Assembly: GCA_039923935.1 (NCBI GenBank)
Contig: JBDTBU010000248.1
Location: 4,302-68,301 of the forward strand
Source of the DNA: Paraktedonobacter sp039923935
Lineage (GTDB): Bacteria > Chloroflexota > Ktedonobacteria > Ktedonobacterales > Ktedonobacteraceae
Direction of reading: 5' to 3'
Length of the DNA stretch: 64,000 nt
Below are positions 23,910 to 33,560 of this stretch, one piece after another. The stretch's first letter is position 1. The number at the start of each line of letters is the position of its first letter. The position numbers and the translations under genes are program-made. The notes beneath the pieces are model-generated. The model worked only from the letters and a program-made list of their open reading frames with translations. It ran no database searches and was not told the DNA's origin.

Positions 23910-26300
23910 TCATCTGGTGTTTTTCCAGATCCAATGCTCGACTTCTGGTAAATCCTCGCCGTGTTCGTCAATGTACAATTTATGTTCGATGAGCTTGTCT
24001 TGCATCATTTGCTTCAGATAGGCACCCTTCGCACCCACCTGTGGCACGCGATCAATCACGTCTTGCACTAGGTGGAACCGGTCGATGGCGTTCTGAACCC
24101 GCATATCAAAGCGCGTTGTGATCGTCCCCTCCTCTTTGTAACCACGGACATGCAGATTGCGGTTGGTTCGGCGGTAGGTCAGGCGGTGAATCAACCAGGG
24201 ATAGCCATGGAAGTTGAAAATGATGTGTTTGTCTGTTGTGAAGAGCGAGTCGTAATCCTTTTCCTGTAACCCGTGCGAGTGTTCCGAGTTGGATTCCAGC
24301 TTCATGAGATCCACGACATTGATGACCCGGATTTTCAGCTCAGGCAGATGCTCGCGCAGGAGCGAAACAGCGGCCAAAACCTCCAGCGTTGGCGTGTCTC
24401 CGCAACAGGCCATGACCACGTCCGGTTCGCTCCCCTGGTCGTTGCTCGCCCATTGCCAGATGCCGATGCCTTCCGTGCAATGCACAACGGCTTCGTCCAT
24501 GGTCAACCACTGGGGAAGCGGGTGTTTGCCTGCAACGACCACATTCACGTAGTGCCGACTGCGCAGACAATGATCAACAACAGACAGGAGACAATTTGCG
24601 TCAGGTGGAAGGTAGACGCGCACAATATCGGCCTTCTTGTTAATGACATGATCGAGAAAGCCGGGGTCTTGGTGGGTAAAGCCATTGTGATCCTGTTGCC
24701 AGACGTGGGAAGTGAGGAGAAAGTTGAGCGAGGAAATGTTCCGGCGCCAGGGCAGCTCTCGCGTCACTTTCAACCATTTGGCGTGCTGGCTGACCATCGA
24801 ATCGATGATGCGAATAAACGCCTCATAACTATTGAACAGTCCGTGCCGCCCGGTCAGTAGATAGCCTTCCAGCCAGCCCTCGCATTGATTTTCGCTGAGC
24901 ATCGAGTCCACCACGCGTCCAGTGGGCGCGAGGAATTCGTCATTTTTTTCTGCCTGGGCATCCCACTGACGATTGGTTCTTTCAAACACCGCTTCGAGCT
25001 GATTGGAGAGCGTCTCATCGGGACCAAAGATGCGGAAATTACGCTGCGCTTGATTCAGCGCTACCACCTCCCGCAAAAATGGACCCAGCACGGACGTATC
25101 CTGTGCGACAACAGCGCCAGGCGAAGGCACATGTACTGCATGGACGCGAAAGCCCGGCATGTGCAAATCGTGGAGAAGCATTCCCCCATTGGTGTGGGGA
25201 TTGGCGCCCATCCGCCGGTCACCTGTGGGGGCAAGCGCAGCCAGTGTTGGGAGGAGACGGCCATTAGTATCGAACAATTCTTCTGCCTGGTAGCTTTTCA
25301 TCCAACGTTCGAGTTCCTGGATATGCTTGGGATGAGCGCGATCCACCAGAAGCGGCACCTGATGCGCTCGGAATGTCCCCTCAATTGGCAGGCCATCAAC
25401 CACTTTTGGTCCCGTCCACCCCTTTGGCGACTTGAGGACGATCATGGGCCAGCGCGGACGTGTGGGATCATTGGTGCTCCGTGCATTGTTTTGTATGCGT
25501 TTGATATCCTCAATCGCTCTTTCCAGCGTTGCTGCCATGAGCTGGTGCATCTTTTCCGGTTCATCACCTTCGACGAGGTACGGCATCCAACCGCATCCCC
25601 GGAGAAACTGTTCCAACTCCTCAGGCTCGATGCGTGCGAGAACTGTCGGGTTACTGATCTTGTAGCCATTGAGATGCAGGATGGGTAGGACGGCTCCATC
25701 AGTAATCGGGTCAAGAAATTTATTCGAATGCCAGGAGGTCGCCAGAGAGGCCGTTTCAGCTTCACCATCACCGATGACACAGGCGACGATCAGGTCAGGA
25801 TTGTCGAACGCGGCCCCAAAGGCATGACTGAGCGAATACCCCAACTCCCCACCTTCGTGAATCGATCCTGGCGTCGTTGGTGCAACATGGCTCGAAATGC
25901 CGCCGGGAAACGAGAACTGCTTAAAGAGCTTTTTCAGCCCGGCTTCGTCCTGGGTTACGTCTGGATATACTTCACTCCAGGTGCCTTCGAGGTAGACATT
26001 GCCTACAATTGCCGGTCCGCCGTGGCCTGGACCGGCGACATAGAACATATCCAGGTCATATTTCTTAATGACCCGGTTCAAATGCACGTAGATGAAGTTC
26101 TGTCCTGGGGTTGTACCCCAGTGTCCGACCACCAACGGTTTCACATGCGACAATTGCAGTGGTTCCTTGAGCAACGGATTGTCAGCCAGATAAATCTGTC
26201 CAACCGAGAGGTAGTTCGCGGCACGCCAATAGGCGTTCATCTTTTGCAACAGATCGGGCGACAATGGTTGATCTGTAAGATTCATAGTAGGTGTTTCCAT
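23910..26300 (-). CDS. xfp: xylulose-5-phosphate/fructose-6-phosphate phosphoketolase
   Basis: Thiamine-diphosphate enzyme of 796 residues, standard family length. It cleaves xylulose 5-phosphate (and often fructose 6-phosphate) with phosphate to acetyl phosphate plus glyceraldehyde 3-phosphate (erythrose 4-phosphate). The cofactor motif GDGEAETASLATSWHSNKF leads to LNGYKISNPTVL; GHWGTTPGQNFIY and GPGHGGPA at the N-terminus are signatures. The start is ATG 26298-26300, with AGGAG nine bases upstream; about 78 upstream codons in the same frame lack homology. It lies between tal and ackA on one strand. Confidence 0.95.
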   Translation of the reverse strand: METPTMNLTDQPLSPDLLQKMNAYWRAANYLSVGQIYLADNPLLKEPLQLSHVKPLVVGHWGTTPGQNFIYVHLNRVIKKYDLDMFYVAGPGHGGPAIVGNVYLEGTWSEVYPDVTQDEAGLKKLFKQFSFPGGISSHVAPTTPGSIHEGGELGYSLSHAFGAAFDNPDLIVACVIGDGEAETASLATSWHSNKFLDPITDGAVLPILHLNGYKISNPTVLARIEPEELEQFLRGCGWMPYLVEGDEPEKMHQLMAATLERAIEDIKRIQNNARSTNDPTRPRWPMIVLKSPKGWTGPKVVDGLPIEGTFRAHQVPLLVDRAHPKHIQELERWMKSYQAEELFDTNGRLLPTLAALAPTGDRRMGANPHTNGGMLLHDLHMPGFRVHAVHVPSPGAVVAQDTSVLGPFLREVVALNQAQRNFRIFGPDETLSNQLEAVFERTNRQWDAQAEKNDEFLAPTGRVVDSMLSENQCEGWLEGYLLTGRHGLFNSYEAFIRIIDSMVSQHAKWLKVTRELPWRRNISSLNFLLTSHVWQQDHNGFTHQDPGFLDHVINKKADIVRVYLPPDANCLLSVVDHCLRSRHYVNVVVAGKHPLPQWLTMDEAVVHCTEGIGIWQWASNDQGSEPDVVMACCGDTPTLEVLAAVSLLREHLPELKIRVINVVDLMKLESNSEHSHGLQEKDYDSLFTTDKHIIFNFHGYPWLIHRLTYRRTNRNLHVRGYKEEGTITTRFDMRVQNAIDRFHLVQDVIDRVPQVGAKGAYLKQMMQDKLIEHKLYIDEHGEDLPEVEHWIWKNTR

Positions 26301-26322
26301 AAGACATTTCTCCTTTGCAGTG

Positions 26323-27405
26323 TTACACCGATGTGAGCAGTTTGCTCTTTTCCGCGATACAGCCAAGCAAATCATTCCAGGAAGCGTCGAATGATGCCGC
26401 TCCTTCACGCTGCAGTTGTGCCGCGAGCGCATCATAGTCCACCCCAGCTTGTGCGAAGCGAGCGAGCAGTGCTTCCGCATGCCCACCATCTGCGGCAAGC
26501 ATATCCCCGATCTCACCATGCTGAGCAAATGCAAGCAACGTCTGTTCGGGTACTGTATTTACTGTAAAAGGAGCGGCAAGGGCTTTGATGTACAGGACAT
26601 CGGATGCAGCGGGGTCCTTAGTGCCGGTACTGGCCCATAAGAGTCTCTGCGGCCTGGCTCCCGCATTTGCGAGCCGTAACCAGCGATCTGTGTCGAGCAG
26701 ATCACGGTACGCTTTGTACGTACGACCAGCGACAGCGATTCCCAACTGATTCCGGATTTCCGCAGGCACCTTCCCCTCGACTGCTTTATCCCAACGACTC
26801 ACAAAGATGGAGGCAACGGAATGCACAGCGGGGTTGAGGCCAGCAGCCATGCGCCGTTCGAGACCCCGCATATATGCCTCGGCGGCTACGATATACTGGT
26901 CGTGAGAGAACAGGAGCGTCACATTGACGGGAATACCAGCAAAGATGCTTTCTTCGATGGCCGCAAGTCCTTCCCTGGTTCCGGGAATTTTCAAAAACAG
27001 ATTGGGTCGTGCTGCCCTGGCAGAGAGTTGTGCGGCTGCAATGCAGGTGCTTTTGGCATCATACGCCAGCAATGGCGAGACCTCCAGTGACACCCAGCCA
27101 TCAACGCCGTTTGTCGCATCGTGAATTGGGCGGAAGAGATCAGCCGCCTGGGTAATATCCTCCAATGCGAGTTCGAAGAAAAGGGCTTCCCCAGACTTCC
27201 CCTCAGCTCTCTTCTGACGAATGGCATCATCGTAGTCCTGGCTATTCTTCATAGCGTGATCGAAGATAGTGGGATTTGAGGTCAGCCCTGTAATCGAGAG
27301 ATCAGCGATATACTGCTGGAGTGTGCCACTCGTCAGCAGATGCCGCGTGATGTTGTCGAGCCAGAGGCTCTGACCAGCGGCATGGAGTTGTTGTGTTGCT
27401 TTCAT
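26323..27405 (-). CDS. tal: transaldolase
   Basis: 361 residues, the long bacterial transaldolase form. It moves a dihydroxyacetone unit between sugar phosphates in the non-oxidative pentose phosphate pathway. GLTSNPTIFDHAM marks the N-terminus, and the Schiff-base lysine lies in NLFLKIPGT. VNVTLLFSHDQY and SVASIFVSRWD are conserved. Start ATG 27403-27405 has AGGG eight bases upstream. It is 22 bases before xfp, so cotranscription is very likely; it would help supply xylulose 5-phosphate or fructose 6-phosphate. Confidence 0.93.
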   Translation of the reverse strand: MKATQQLHAAGQSLWLDNITRHLLTSGTLQQYIADLSITGLTSNPTIFDHAMKNSQDYDDAIRQKRAEGKSGEALFFELALEDITQAADLFRPIHDATNGVDGWVSLEVSPLLAYDAKSTCIAAAQLSARAARPNLFLKIPGTREGLAAIEESIFAGIPVNVTLLFSHDQYIVAAEAYMRGLERRMAAGLNPAVHSVASIFVSRWDKAVEGKVPAEIRNQLGIAVAGRTYKAYRDLLDTDRWLRLANAGARPQRLLWASTGTKDPAASDVLYIKALAAPFTVNTVPEQTLLAFAQHGEIGDMLAADGGHAEALLARFAQAGVDYDALAAQLQREGAASFDASWNDLLGCIAEKSKLLTSV

Positions 27406-27434
27406 GATATATCCCTTCATTGTAGAGAAGTACC

Positions 27435-29948
27435 CTACGCTTTTTTGACGACTCTGTGCTTTCGAAACAGTGCCACTACTCCTGCCGGATGTCGATCAAG
27501 GATATGATAGACTACCAGTTTGAGGCGATCCTCCACCAGGAACCAGAACAGTGCGTAGCCCCAGACGAAGAGCGCCAACGTCCATCCAATTGGTGACATA
27601 AAGAGTCCATACACGGTAATCAAGGTTGCGAGCAATTGCGTGCAGATGACCGCTATCAGGAGCACAGAGGCTGGTCGAATGGACCAGAACGGCCCACGTG
27701 TACGTGTGACAAAAATGGTCAGGTGTCCCGAAACGGACAGTTTTAAGTAGATCAAGGTTTGAATGAGGTCGCGGTTGAGATGAAAGACCGTGGTTGCTAG
27801 ATACAACAGTCCGAACGTTTCGAGCACACCCAACAGCCCCAGCGTGCTTGCGAGACTCAATACCTTCGGCATATTCCAGGCTTCTGGTTTGTTCGAGTAA
27901 TGCACCCGATCATACGCGATTGACAAGATAGCCCCATCATTGAGGACCGCCAGCAGGACAATCATGATCGCGGTCACCGGGTAGAAATTGAATATCAGAA
28001 TGGACAGGGTCATGAACAGCAAGACACGAATGGTTTCCGTAATCCGATAGATTGCATAACTGTTCATACGTTGAAAGGTTTTGCGGCCCTCTTTGATTGC
28101 GTCAATGATGACGGAGAGACCAGGAGTCAGCAGGATCACGGAAGCCGCAGAACGAGCAGCATCGGTTGCGCCAGAAACAGCGATCCCCGCGTCTGCTTTC
28201 TTGAGCGCCGGGGCATCATTGACTCCGTCGCCAGTCATCCCGACAATGTGTCCTCGTTTTTGTAACGCTTCCACAATCGCATACTTATGCTCAGGGAACA
28301 CCTGCGCGAAACCGTCGGCATGCTCAATCGTCTCAGCAAACTGATTCGCCTGATCGGTAGGCGTACTGGAAAACAGCGCGGCATCCTGAATGTGTGTCCC
28401 AAGCCCCAATTCACTGGAGATTTCTGTCGCGATGGCGAGTTGATCCCCGGTGACCATCTTGATCTGGACTCCCATCTTTTTGGCCGTGGCAACGGTCGCT
28501 TTGGAGTCATCTCTCAGAGGGTCATACAAGGGGAGGACACCCAGCACCTGCCACTGTTGCTCATCCATGCGTGCCACTCCTAATGCACGGTATCCCCGCT
28601 GCGCAAAATCATGGATGGCCTGATCTACCTGCGCCTGGCTCTTTTCTGGGGCAGCAGAAAGTGCCTGGATCACCTGAGGAGCTCCTTTGGCGACGCGGAA
28701 CGTCTGTCCATTGGGCCCTTTCACCGTCGCTTCTGTCCGCTTGTGGACGGGATCAAATGGCTGGAAGTGCGTGACTTGGTAGTGTTGAGAAATATCTTGC
28801 TGTTGCTCTTTTGCGACGCCGCCCAGGATGGCCATATCGATAGGGTCCTGACCTTCGCTGCGTGATGCCAATGCCGCCGCAAAGATCACCTGATGCGGAT
28901 CGGTTGCCGTCACGCACGACGGCGTTCCCAGGACCAGTTTATTCTGCGTTAAGGTGCCCGTTTTATCCGAACAAAGCACATCGATCCCCGCGAGTTCCTC
29001 AATGGCCGCGAGTCGGCTCACCACCGCCTGTTTGTGGGCCAGAATCCGCGCACCTACTGCCATGGTCACGGACAACACCGTGGGCATCGCGACGGGAACT
29101 GCCGCAATGGTCAACACCAGGGCAAATTGGAGTGTGGTGAGAAGATCATCGTGCCGGATGAGAGCCGCTATCAGGATCAGGATCACGAGGGACACGGCGA
29201 GCACGATGAGATAATCCCCAATCTTCAGGACCGCGCGTTGGAAATGGCTGGTGGTGTGGGCCTTCTCCACGAGCTTGGCTGTTGCCCCAAAGTAGGTGTC
29301 CTGCCCCGTCGCATACACCAAGGCATCCATTTCTCCCCGTTTCACAAGAGCGCCAGAGTAGACGTTTTCGCCCACCTTGCGCGTCACAGGTAAGGACTCA
29401 CCGGTCAGCGCGGACTGATCTACCTCAATGGGATCACCCTCCAGCAATCTGGCATCGGCTGGTATGATCTCTCCGATGTCTAGATGGACCCTATCACCGG
29501 GCGCTAACTCACGCGATGGGAGTGTGACCCAGGCACCGTCTCGCTTCACGCGAGCGTGCAGTGCCAGATGCTTCTTGAGTGCTGCAATGGTCGTGTTGGC
29601 CTGGTACTCCTCCCAGAAGCCCACTGCGGCGTTCATCACTAACAGGACCAGGATGATGACAAAGTCAGCCCAGTGTCGTATCACCAGGGAGAGGATGGCA
29701 GCTATCTCAATCATCCAGGGAATAGGCCCCCAGAAGGAGGCGAACAGACGCAGGAAAGGGTTCACACGCTTTTCTGCGAGTTCATTGTACCCGTCGTGAT
29801 CCAGTCGTTTTGTTGCTTCAGCAGCGCTCAAGCCATCCAGCGTTGCAGCAAGATGGGCTTGCAACTCAGTCAACGAGAGGGAGGTAATCGCTGCCTGTTT
29901 CGTAGAGGGTCTGGATTTCGCGTGTTGTGAGGGGCTGGTCATGGTCAT
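27435..29948 (-). CDS. P3A-type plasma-membrane H+-ATPase
   Basis: Cation pump of 837 residues. The phosphorylated aspartate is Asp328 in CSDKTGTLTQNKL, the actuator motif TGES is at 182-185, and the hinge motif TGDGVNDAPALKKADAGIAV follows. Length, the short N-terminus and the absence of metal-binding domains fit the Pma1-like proton pump family rather than copper or calcium pumps. About ten membrane helices are expected. Start ATG 29946-29948 has GAGGAG seven bases upstream. It heads the tal-xfp-ackA series, 29 bases from tal, and could defend pH during acetate formation. Confidence 0.92.
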   Translation of the reverse strand: MTMTSPSQHAKSRPSTKQAAITSLSLTELQAHLAATLDGLSAAEATKRLDHDGYNELAEKRVNPFLRLFASFWGPIPWMIEIAAILSLVIRHWADFVIILVLLVMNAAVGFWEEYQANTTIAALKKHLALHARVKRDGAWVTLPSRELAPGDRVHLDIGEIIPADARLLEGDPIEVDQSALTGESLPVTRKVGENVYSGALVKRGEMDALVYATGQDTYFGATAKLVEKAHTTSHFQRAVLKIGDYLIVLAVSLVILILIAALIRHDDLLTTLQFALVLTIAAVPVAMPTVLSVTMAVGARILAHKQAVVSRLAAIEELAGIDVLCSDKTGTLTQNKLVLGTPSCVTATDPHQVIFAAALASRSEGQDPIDMAILGGVAKEQQQDISQHYQVTHFQPFDPVHKRTEATVKGPNGQTFRVAKGAPQVIQALSAAPEKSQAQVDQAIHDFAQRGYRALGVARMDEQQWQVLGVLPLYDPLRDDSKATVATAKKMGVQIKMVTGDQLAIATEISSELGLGTHIQDAALFSSTPTDQANQFAETIEHADGFAQVFPEHKYAIVEALQKRGHIVGMTGDGVNDAPALKKADAGIAVSGATDAARSAASVILLTPGLSVIIDAIKEGRKTFQRMNSYAIYRITETIRVLLFMTLSILIFNFYPVTAIMIVLLAVLNDGAILSIAYDRVHYSNKPEAWNMPKVLSLASTLGLLGVLETFGLLYLATTVFHLNRDLIQTLIYLKLSVSGHLTIFVTRTRGPFWSIRPASVLLIAVICTQLLATLITVYGLFMSPIGWTLALFVWGYALFWFLVEDRLKLVVYHILDRHPAGVVALFRKHRVVKKA

Positions 29949-30657
29949 CAGGGTCTCCTCTTTTTTTATGGACCTCATATGAGGGAACGAAAGACGCAAG
30001 CCCGCATCAGCAATACACTGGCAAAGAACGGCTTTGCGATACCTGATCCGTTCTCTGGTTCGTACCAGTTTGCTCGCAAGACGCTCCAAATCTCGATCAC
30101 GAAGGTTTTTGCGTTAGCACACTTCCTCTATTATTTTACGTTCCATGCACGTTTCGTCTGTTTTGCTCACCAATTAGTAAATGTCTTTCTGAATAGATAC
30201 CATTTTCGCTAGGATCTTAGGCTAACCTCAATGAGGCCACTTCCTCTCTCGTAATAGTACACGCGTCGAAGATACATAAAGATACATGAAGATAGGTTAG
30301 GAGAGAGACGCGAGAAGAGTGCATGCACTCCCTTCGTGCTGCGACAGGAAGCGCCTGCTCGGCACGCGCTGATCCATCAAGAGGAACGAGAGCACGGAGT
30401 GGATGATCCTTCTCTTCTTTCAGCATCAGGTTCTGTTCACGTACAAGCAGGACCGGTATGGTGGTGCTCTGTTGAGCGATTTTCTCAGTGATGCTCTATG
30501 GTCACGGCCCTGATTGTGACTGCTTTGTGATGTGAATCGGGACTCCATCTGTGATGCCTTGAGGTACACTAGAGAGAGCAATCAAATACGGTATGTAGGT
30601 GGTCGGGGAAAGCAATGGATGGTAATCAAAGAATATTTATGGAAAAAGGAGAAACAT
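29949..30657. other. long intergenic region with one gene remnant
   Basis: This space separates the divergent P-type ATPase and Hsp20 genes and must hold both promoters, though none is convincing by eye. Apart from the universal stress protein remnant at 30336-30495, nothing is recognisable. Confidence 0.5.
30336..30495 (-). pseudogene. remnant of a tandem universal stress protein gene
   Basis: After a stop at 30496-30498, the minus strand reads SITEKIAQQSTTIPVLLVRE, the typical end of one UspA domain, then LRALVPLDGSARAEQALPVA, the start of the next. Homology ends abruptly near 30340. Only the junction of a two-domain Usp survives; it lacks both complete nucleotide sites. The intact paralogue is at 20827. 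Confidence 0.7.
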
Positions 30658-31083
30658 ATGCAAGAACAGGCGAAGTTGCAACATATTCCAGTTAAGGTCT
30701 ACCGCACAGACGAGCGCTTGATGATCGCAGCTCCGATGGCGGGAATGGAACCAGAGAACATTCTGGTCGAAGTCACCAGCGACGGTTGCCTCATCCTCCA
30801 TGGAGACCAACGTGCTGTGTTGAAGGAGGTCAAAGAGGTCAAAGAGGCTAAAGAGCTACTGATCGATGAATGGAGCGTGGGCGTCTATCACCGTGAGATC
30901 ACCCTCCCAGTGTCGGTCAATGCCACCTGTGCCAACATCGACTATGGCAATGGCGTGCTGGTGGTAGTCTTGCCCATCAACGAGCACACAGTTCCTGCCC
31001 GACTGACGCTTGAACGGATCACACCTACCCACGGAGAACATAGAGGCAATGCTGGTCACTTTGCGACCTGCGTTCAAACATGA
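30658..31083 (+). CDS. Hsp20/alpha-crystallin small heat-shock protein
   Basis: 141-residue chaperone protomer. The alpha-crystallin domain covers about 10-115: VKVYRTDERLMIAAPMAGMEPENILVEV, a HREITLPVSVNATCANIDYGNGVLVVVLP block with the conserved GVL motif near the end. ATG 30658 follows GGAG by six bases; the longer upstream frame is not used. A short acidic/basic stretch with repeated KEVKEVKEAKE sits in the middle loop. ndh follows 34 bases downstream, suggesting cotranscription. Confidence 0.88.
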   Translation: MQEQAKLQHIPVKVYRTDERLMIAAPMAGMEPENILVEVTSDGCLILHGDQRAVLKEVKEVKEAKELLIDEWSVGVYHREITLPVSVNATCANIDYGNGVLVVVLPINEHTVPARLTLERITPTHGEHRGNAGHFATCVQT

Positions 31084-31117
31084 CCACACGAACGACGCTC
31101 CACTGGAGGAAACAACG

Positions 31118-32494
31118 ATGAGGAAAAACCAGGGAACAGCAGCGCTCACAGAAAAGCAGAGCAGGCCAGGAGAAGGGAAGACGAGCCAGCAGGAAACGAC
31201 GGGACTGCTGCCCCGCGTGGTCATTGTTGGGGCCGGATTTGGTGGACTCCAGGCGGCGCTGGCTTTGCGCAACGTCCCTGTCCAACTGACTGTGATAGAC
31301 CGAAGCAACCATCACGTGTTCCAACCTCTACTGTACCAGGTCGCCACCGCAGCCTTGTCCCCGGCTGACATCTCTGCGCCCATTCGCAGTATTCTCAAGA
31401 AACAACATCAGACGTCGGTCATGCTGGCCGAGGTGACTAGCGTGGATACCCAGGGGCAGCGGGTGCTCATGCATGACCGCTCGGTGCCGTATGACTACCT
31501 GATTGTCGCCACCGGAGCGCGTCATAGCTACTTCGGGCATGATGCGTGGGAGCCATTCGCGCCAGGACTCAAATCCATCGATGATGCGACACTGATGCGG
31601 CGCAAGATCCTCCTCGCGTTTGAAGCTGCCGAGATCGAACCAGATCCAGAGAAACGCCAGGCGCTGTTGACGTTTGTGTTGGTGGGGGCTGGCGCAACCG
31701 GTGTGGAGATGGCAGGTGCAATTGCCGAACTAGCTCATCATGCCCTCGCCCACGATTTTCGCCATATCGATCCATCATGCACGCGTATTCTGCTCGTGGA
31801 GGCCGCTCCACGCATATTAACAGCGTTTCCTGTGTCCTTAGCACGCAAGGCTGAGCAAGCCCTCACGCGTCTGGGAGTGGAGGTCAGGACGAACGCCTCT
31901 GTCGAAGAGATTGATGCTGATGGTGTTATGATCGCTGGCTCGCGTCTCCTGACGAAGACGGTGATCTGGACTGCGGGTGTGACTGCCTCTCCCGCCGGTC
32001 GGTGGCTGGGCGCTGAGGTGGATCGCGCAGGGCGGGTCAAGGTTGCACGTGATCTCTCGCTCGCGGACCATCCGCAGGTATTTGTGCTTGGGGATACCGC
32101 GAGCGTGAGCCAGGATGGGAAACCCCTGCCAGGGGTTGCCCCAGTTGCGATGCAAGAGGGGCGCTATGTCGCGAAGATCATTGCTGATCGGGTGGCTGGG
32201 AAGGCGCATCTACAGCCATTTCGGTATCGCAACAAAGGGAACCTGGCGACTGTGGGACGCTCCTTTGGCATTGTCGAGATGGGGCATCTGCGCATCGCTG
32301 GCAGGCTTGCCTGGATGATCTGGCTCTTTGTCCACATCCTGTACTTGATCGGTTTCCGCAACCGCTTTCTGGTCCTGTTTCAGTGGGCCTGGGCGTATCT
32401 CACTTATCAACGCGGTGCACGGTTGATTACCTGTGACCCCACAACTGGTCTGCCCTCATCGCCTGAACCGGCCCCGATAAAGAGTACGGTGTGA
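31118..32494 (+). CDS. ndh: type II NADH dehydrogenase
   Basis: 458-residue monotopic membrane flavoenzyme passing electrons from NADH to quinone without proton pumping. The FAD-binding Rossmann motif is VVIVGAGFGGLQAALAL (about 34-50) and the NADH-binding one FVLVGAGATGVEMAGAI. FVLGDTASV is the second FAD contact and VAPVAMQEG the quinone-site region; the C-terminus (about 405-440) has amphipathic/hydrophobic helices for membrane attachment. The first 30 residues are unconserved and Gln/Glu-rich. ATG 31118 has GGAGG eight bases upstream. Confidence 0.93.
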   Translation: MRKNQGTAALTEKQSRPGEGKTSQQETTGLLPRVVIVGAGFGGLQAALALRNVPVQLTVIDRSNHHVFQPLLYQVATAALSPADISAPIRSILKKQHQTSVMLAEVTSVDTQGQRVLMHDRSVPYDYLIVATGARHSYFGHDAWEPFAPGLKSIDDATLMRRKILLAFEAAEIEPDPEKRQALLTFVLVGAGATGVEMAGAIAELAHHALAHDFRHIDPSCTRILLVEAAPRILTAFPVSLARKAEQALTRLGVEVRTNASVEEIDADGVMIAGSRLLTKTVIWTAGVTASPAGRWLGAEVDRAGRVKVARDLSLADHPQVFVLGDTASVSQDGKPLPGVAPVAMQEGRYVAKIIADRVAGKAHLQPFRYRNKGNLATVGRSFGIVEMGHLRIAGRLAWMIWLFVHILYLIGFRNRFLVLFQWAWAYLTYQRGARLITCDPTTGLPSSPEPAPIKSTV

Positions 32495-32531
32495 ACATCT
32501 TGTCACCTGAATGGATCGAGAGGAGATACAT

Positions 32532-33359
32532 ATGAGAGGAACATTGGCAGGAGAGAAGCTGGCGGAGCAGAAGCTCGCAGTCTTTGAGCAACTCCAACCC
32601 GAATTTGAGGCCTGTTTTCGCTTCGTGCAGGAAGTTCATGGGCAGCGGCGCTTCGCTACATTTCCCGTAGCTGAGACGGTCTTCTATCTGCATGCCCTCT
32701 GGGTCTGTGAACGCAAGGACCGCCTCCTGAGTATCTATAAGAACATTGTACGGTATGAGGGTCAGCATTGTCTCTCCCTCTTACAGCGTTGGCAAGAGGG
32801 AGAGACCCAGGCAGTGGTCGCCTTCCTCCAACGCAAATTGGATATTCTGCCTTTTGCTGATCTCATGCACCAGATGCAGGAGGCGAAAACCGCACGCCAT
32901 GCCGGTGATGGTCTGCTGCGGCGTCTCGTGCATGGTCGCCTGATCTTACTCAATCGGGGGATGAACCTGTTGCAGTCCTTCGACGGCATCTTTGCCCTGT
33001 CGGAGGATGACCTGCTGCGAGAAGTGCAGGTCGCTTGCGCACACTATGGACATACTCCCGGCCAGATCGAGCAGCAACTGGCCGAGGTGGAAGACCCGCT
33101 CGCTTCCTATGCACCGCATAAACTCCTGGCACAACGGAATATGTTGGTGATGAATATCCTGGGGATCAACGTCATGACGTTACCCACCGATCTGCCAGGC
33201 GAGCGTTCGTGGAAGGTGGCTGCAGCAACGGAACCCCTCGGCCCCTTTGCTGAATCCGTGATTCGAGGCTATCGGGACTTGGCGTCCCCTTTACACAATA
33301 ACCTCAAGTGGTGCCGCTTCATTGATCGTCCTGAGCACAGTGATGGCTCCTTGGTCTAG
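32532..33359 (+). CDS. uncharacterised helical protein
   Basis: 275 residues from ATG 32532, with GAGGAG seven bases upstream; I do not recognise the family. It is soluble, rich in Leu, Gln and Glu and predicted mostly helical. It has an aromatic block (FPVAETVFYLHALWVCERKD), and Cys at about 28, 61, 81, 178 and 266, but no CxxC. No signal peptide or membrane helix is seen. It lies 37 bases after ndh and before a GltD-like remnant and a fumarate reductase-like flavoprotein, so a role in that redox operon is possible but unproven. Confidence 0.75.
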   Translation: MRGTLAGEKLAEQKLAVFEQLQPEFEACFRFVQEVHGQRRFATFPVAETVFYLHALWVCERKDRLLSIYKNIVRYEGQHCLSLLQRWQEGETQAVVAFLQRKLDILPFADLMHQMQEAKTARHAGDGLLRRLVHGRLILLNRGMNLLQSFDGIFALSEDDLLREVQVACAHYGHTPGQIEQQLAEVEDPLASYAPHKLLAQRNMLVMNILGINVMTLPTDLPGERSWKVAAATEPLGPFAESVIRGYRDLASPLHNNLKWCRFIDRPEHSDGSLV

Positions 33360-33406
33360 CTTTGGGCACCTTATGTGTGCGTGGTGTGAGGTGCTTGAGG
33401 AGTGGA

Positions 33407-33541
33407 GAGGTCACAACGTATGGCGTCACGACAAACGTCGAAGAGGAGCAATATGGCTGCCAGGCCAACGTCAAACTGGGCCGTGACTTCACCATCGATG
33501 ATCTGTTTGCCGAGGGTTTTGATGCATCTGACCATATCTGA
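33407..33541 (+). pseudogene. fragment of a GltD-like NAD(P)H oxidoreductase
   Basis: An open stretch reads VTTYGVTTNVEEEQYGCQAN then VKLGRDFTIDDLFAEGFDAS and stops at 33539-33541. It resembles the segment before the second nucleotide-binding site of glutamate synthase small-subunit-like oxidoreductases (GVEIxLNTxVGRDIxxDELxxxGFDAVFLATG), cut off exactly before the glycine-rich motif. There is no start codon with SD. Likely a deletion remnant. Confidence 0.45.
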
Positions 33542-33560
33542 GCAAGAAAGGAAGGCAGTT

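Noticed and set aside
26301..26534. Extra 78-codon N-terminus of phosphoketolase
   Set aside because: No family homology, it overlaps the end of tal, and ATG 26300 has a proper SD and matches the family start.
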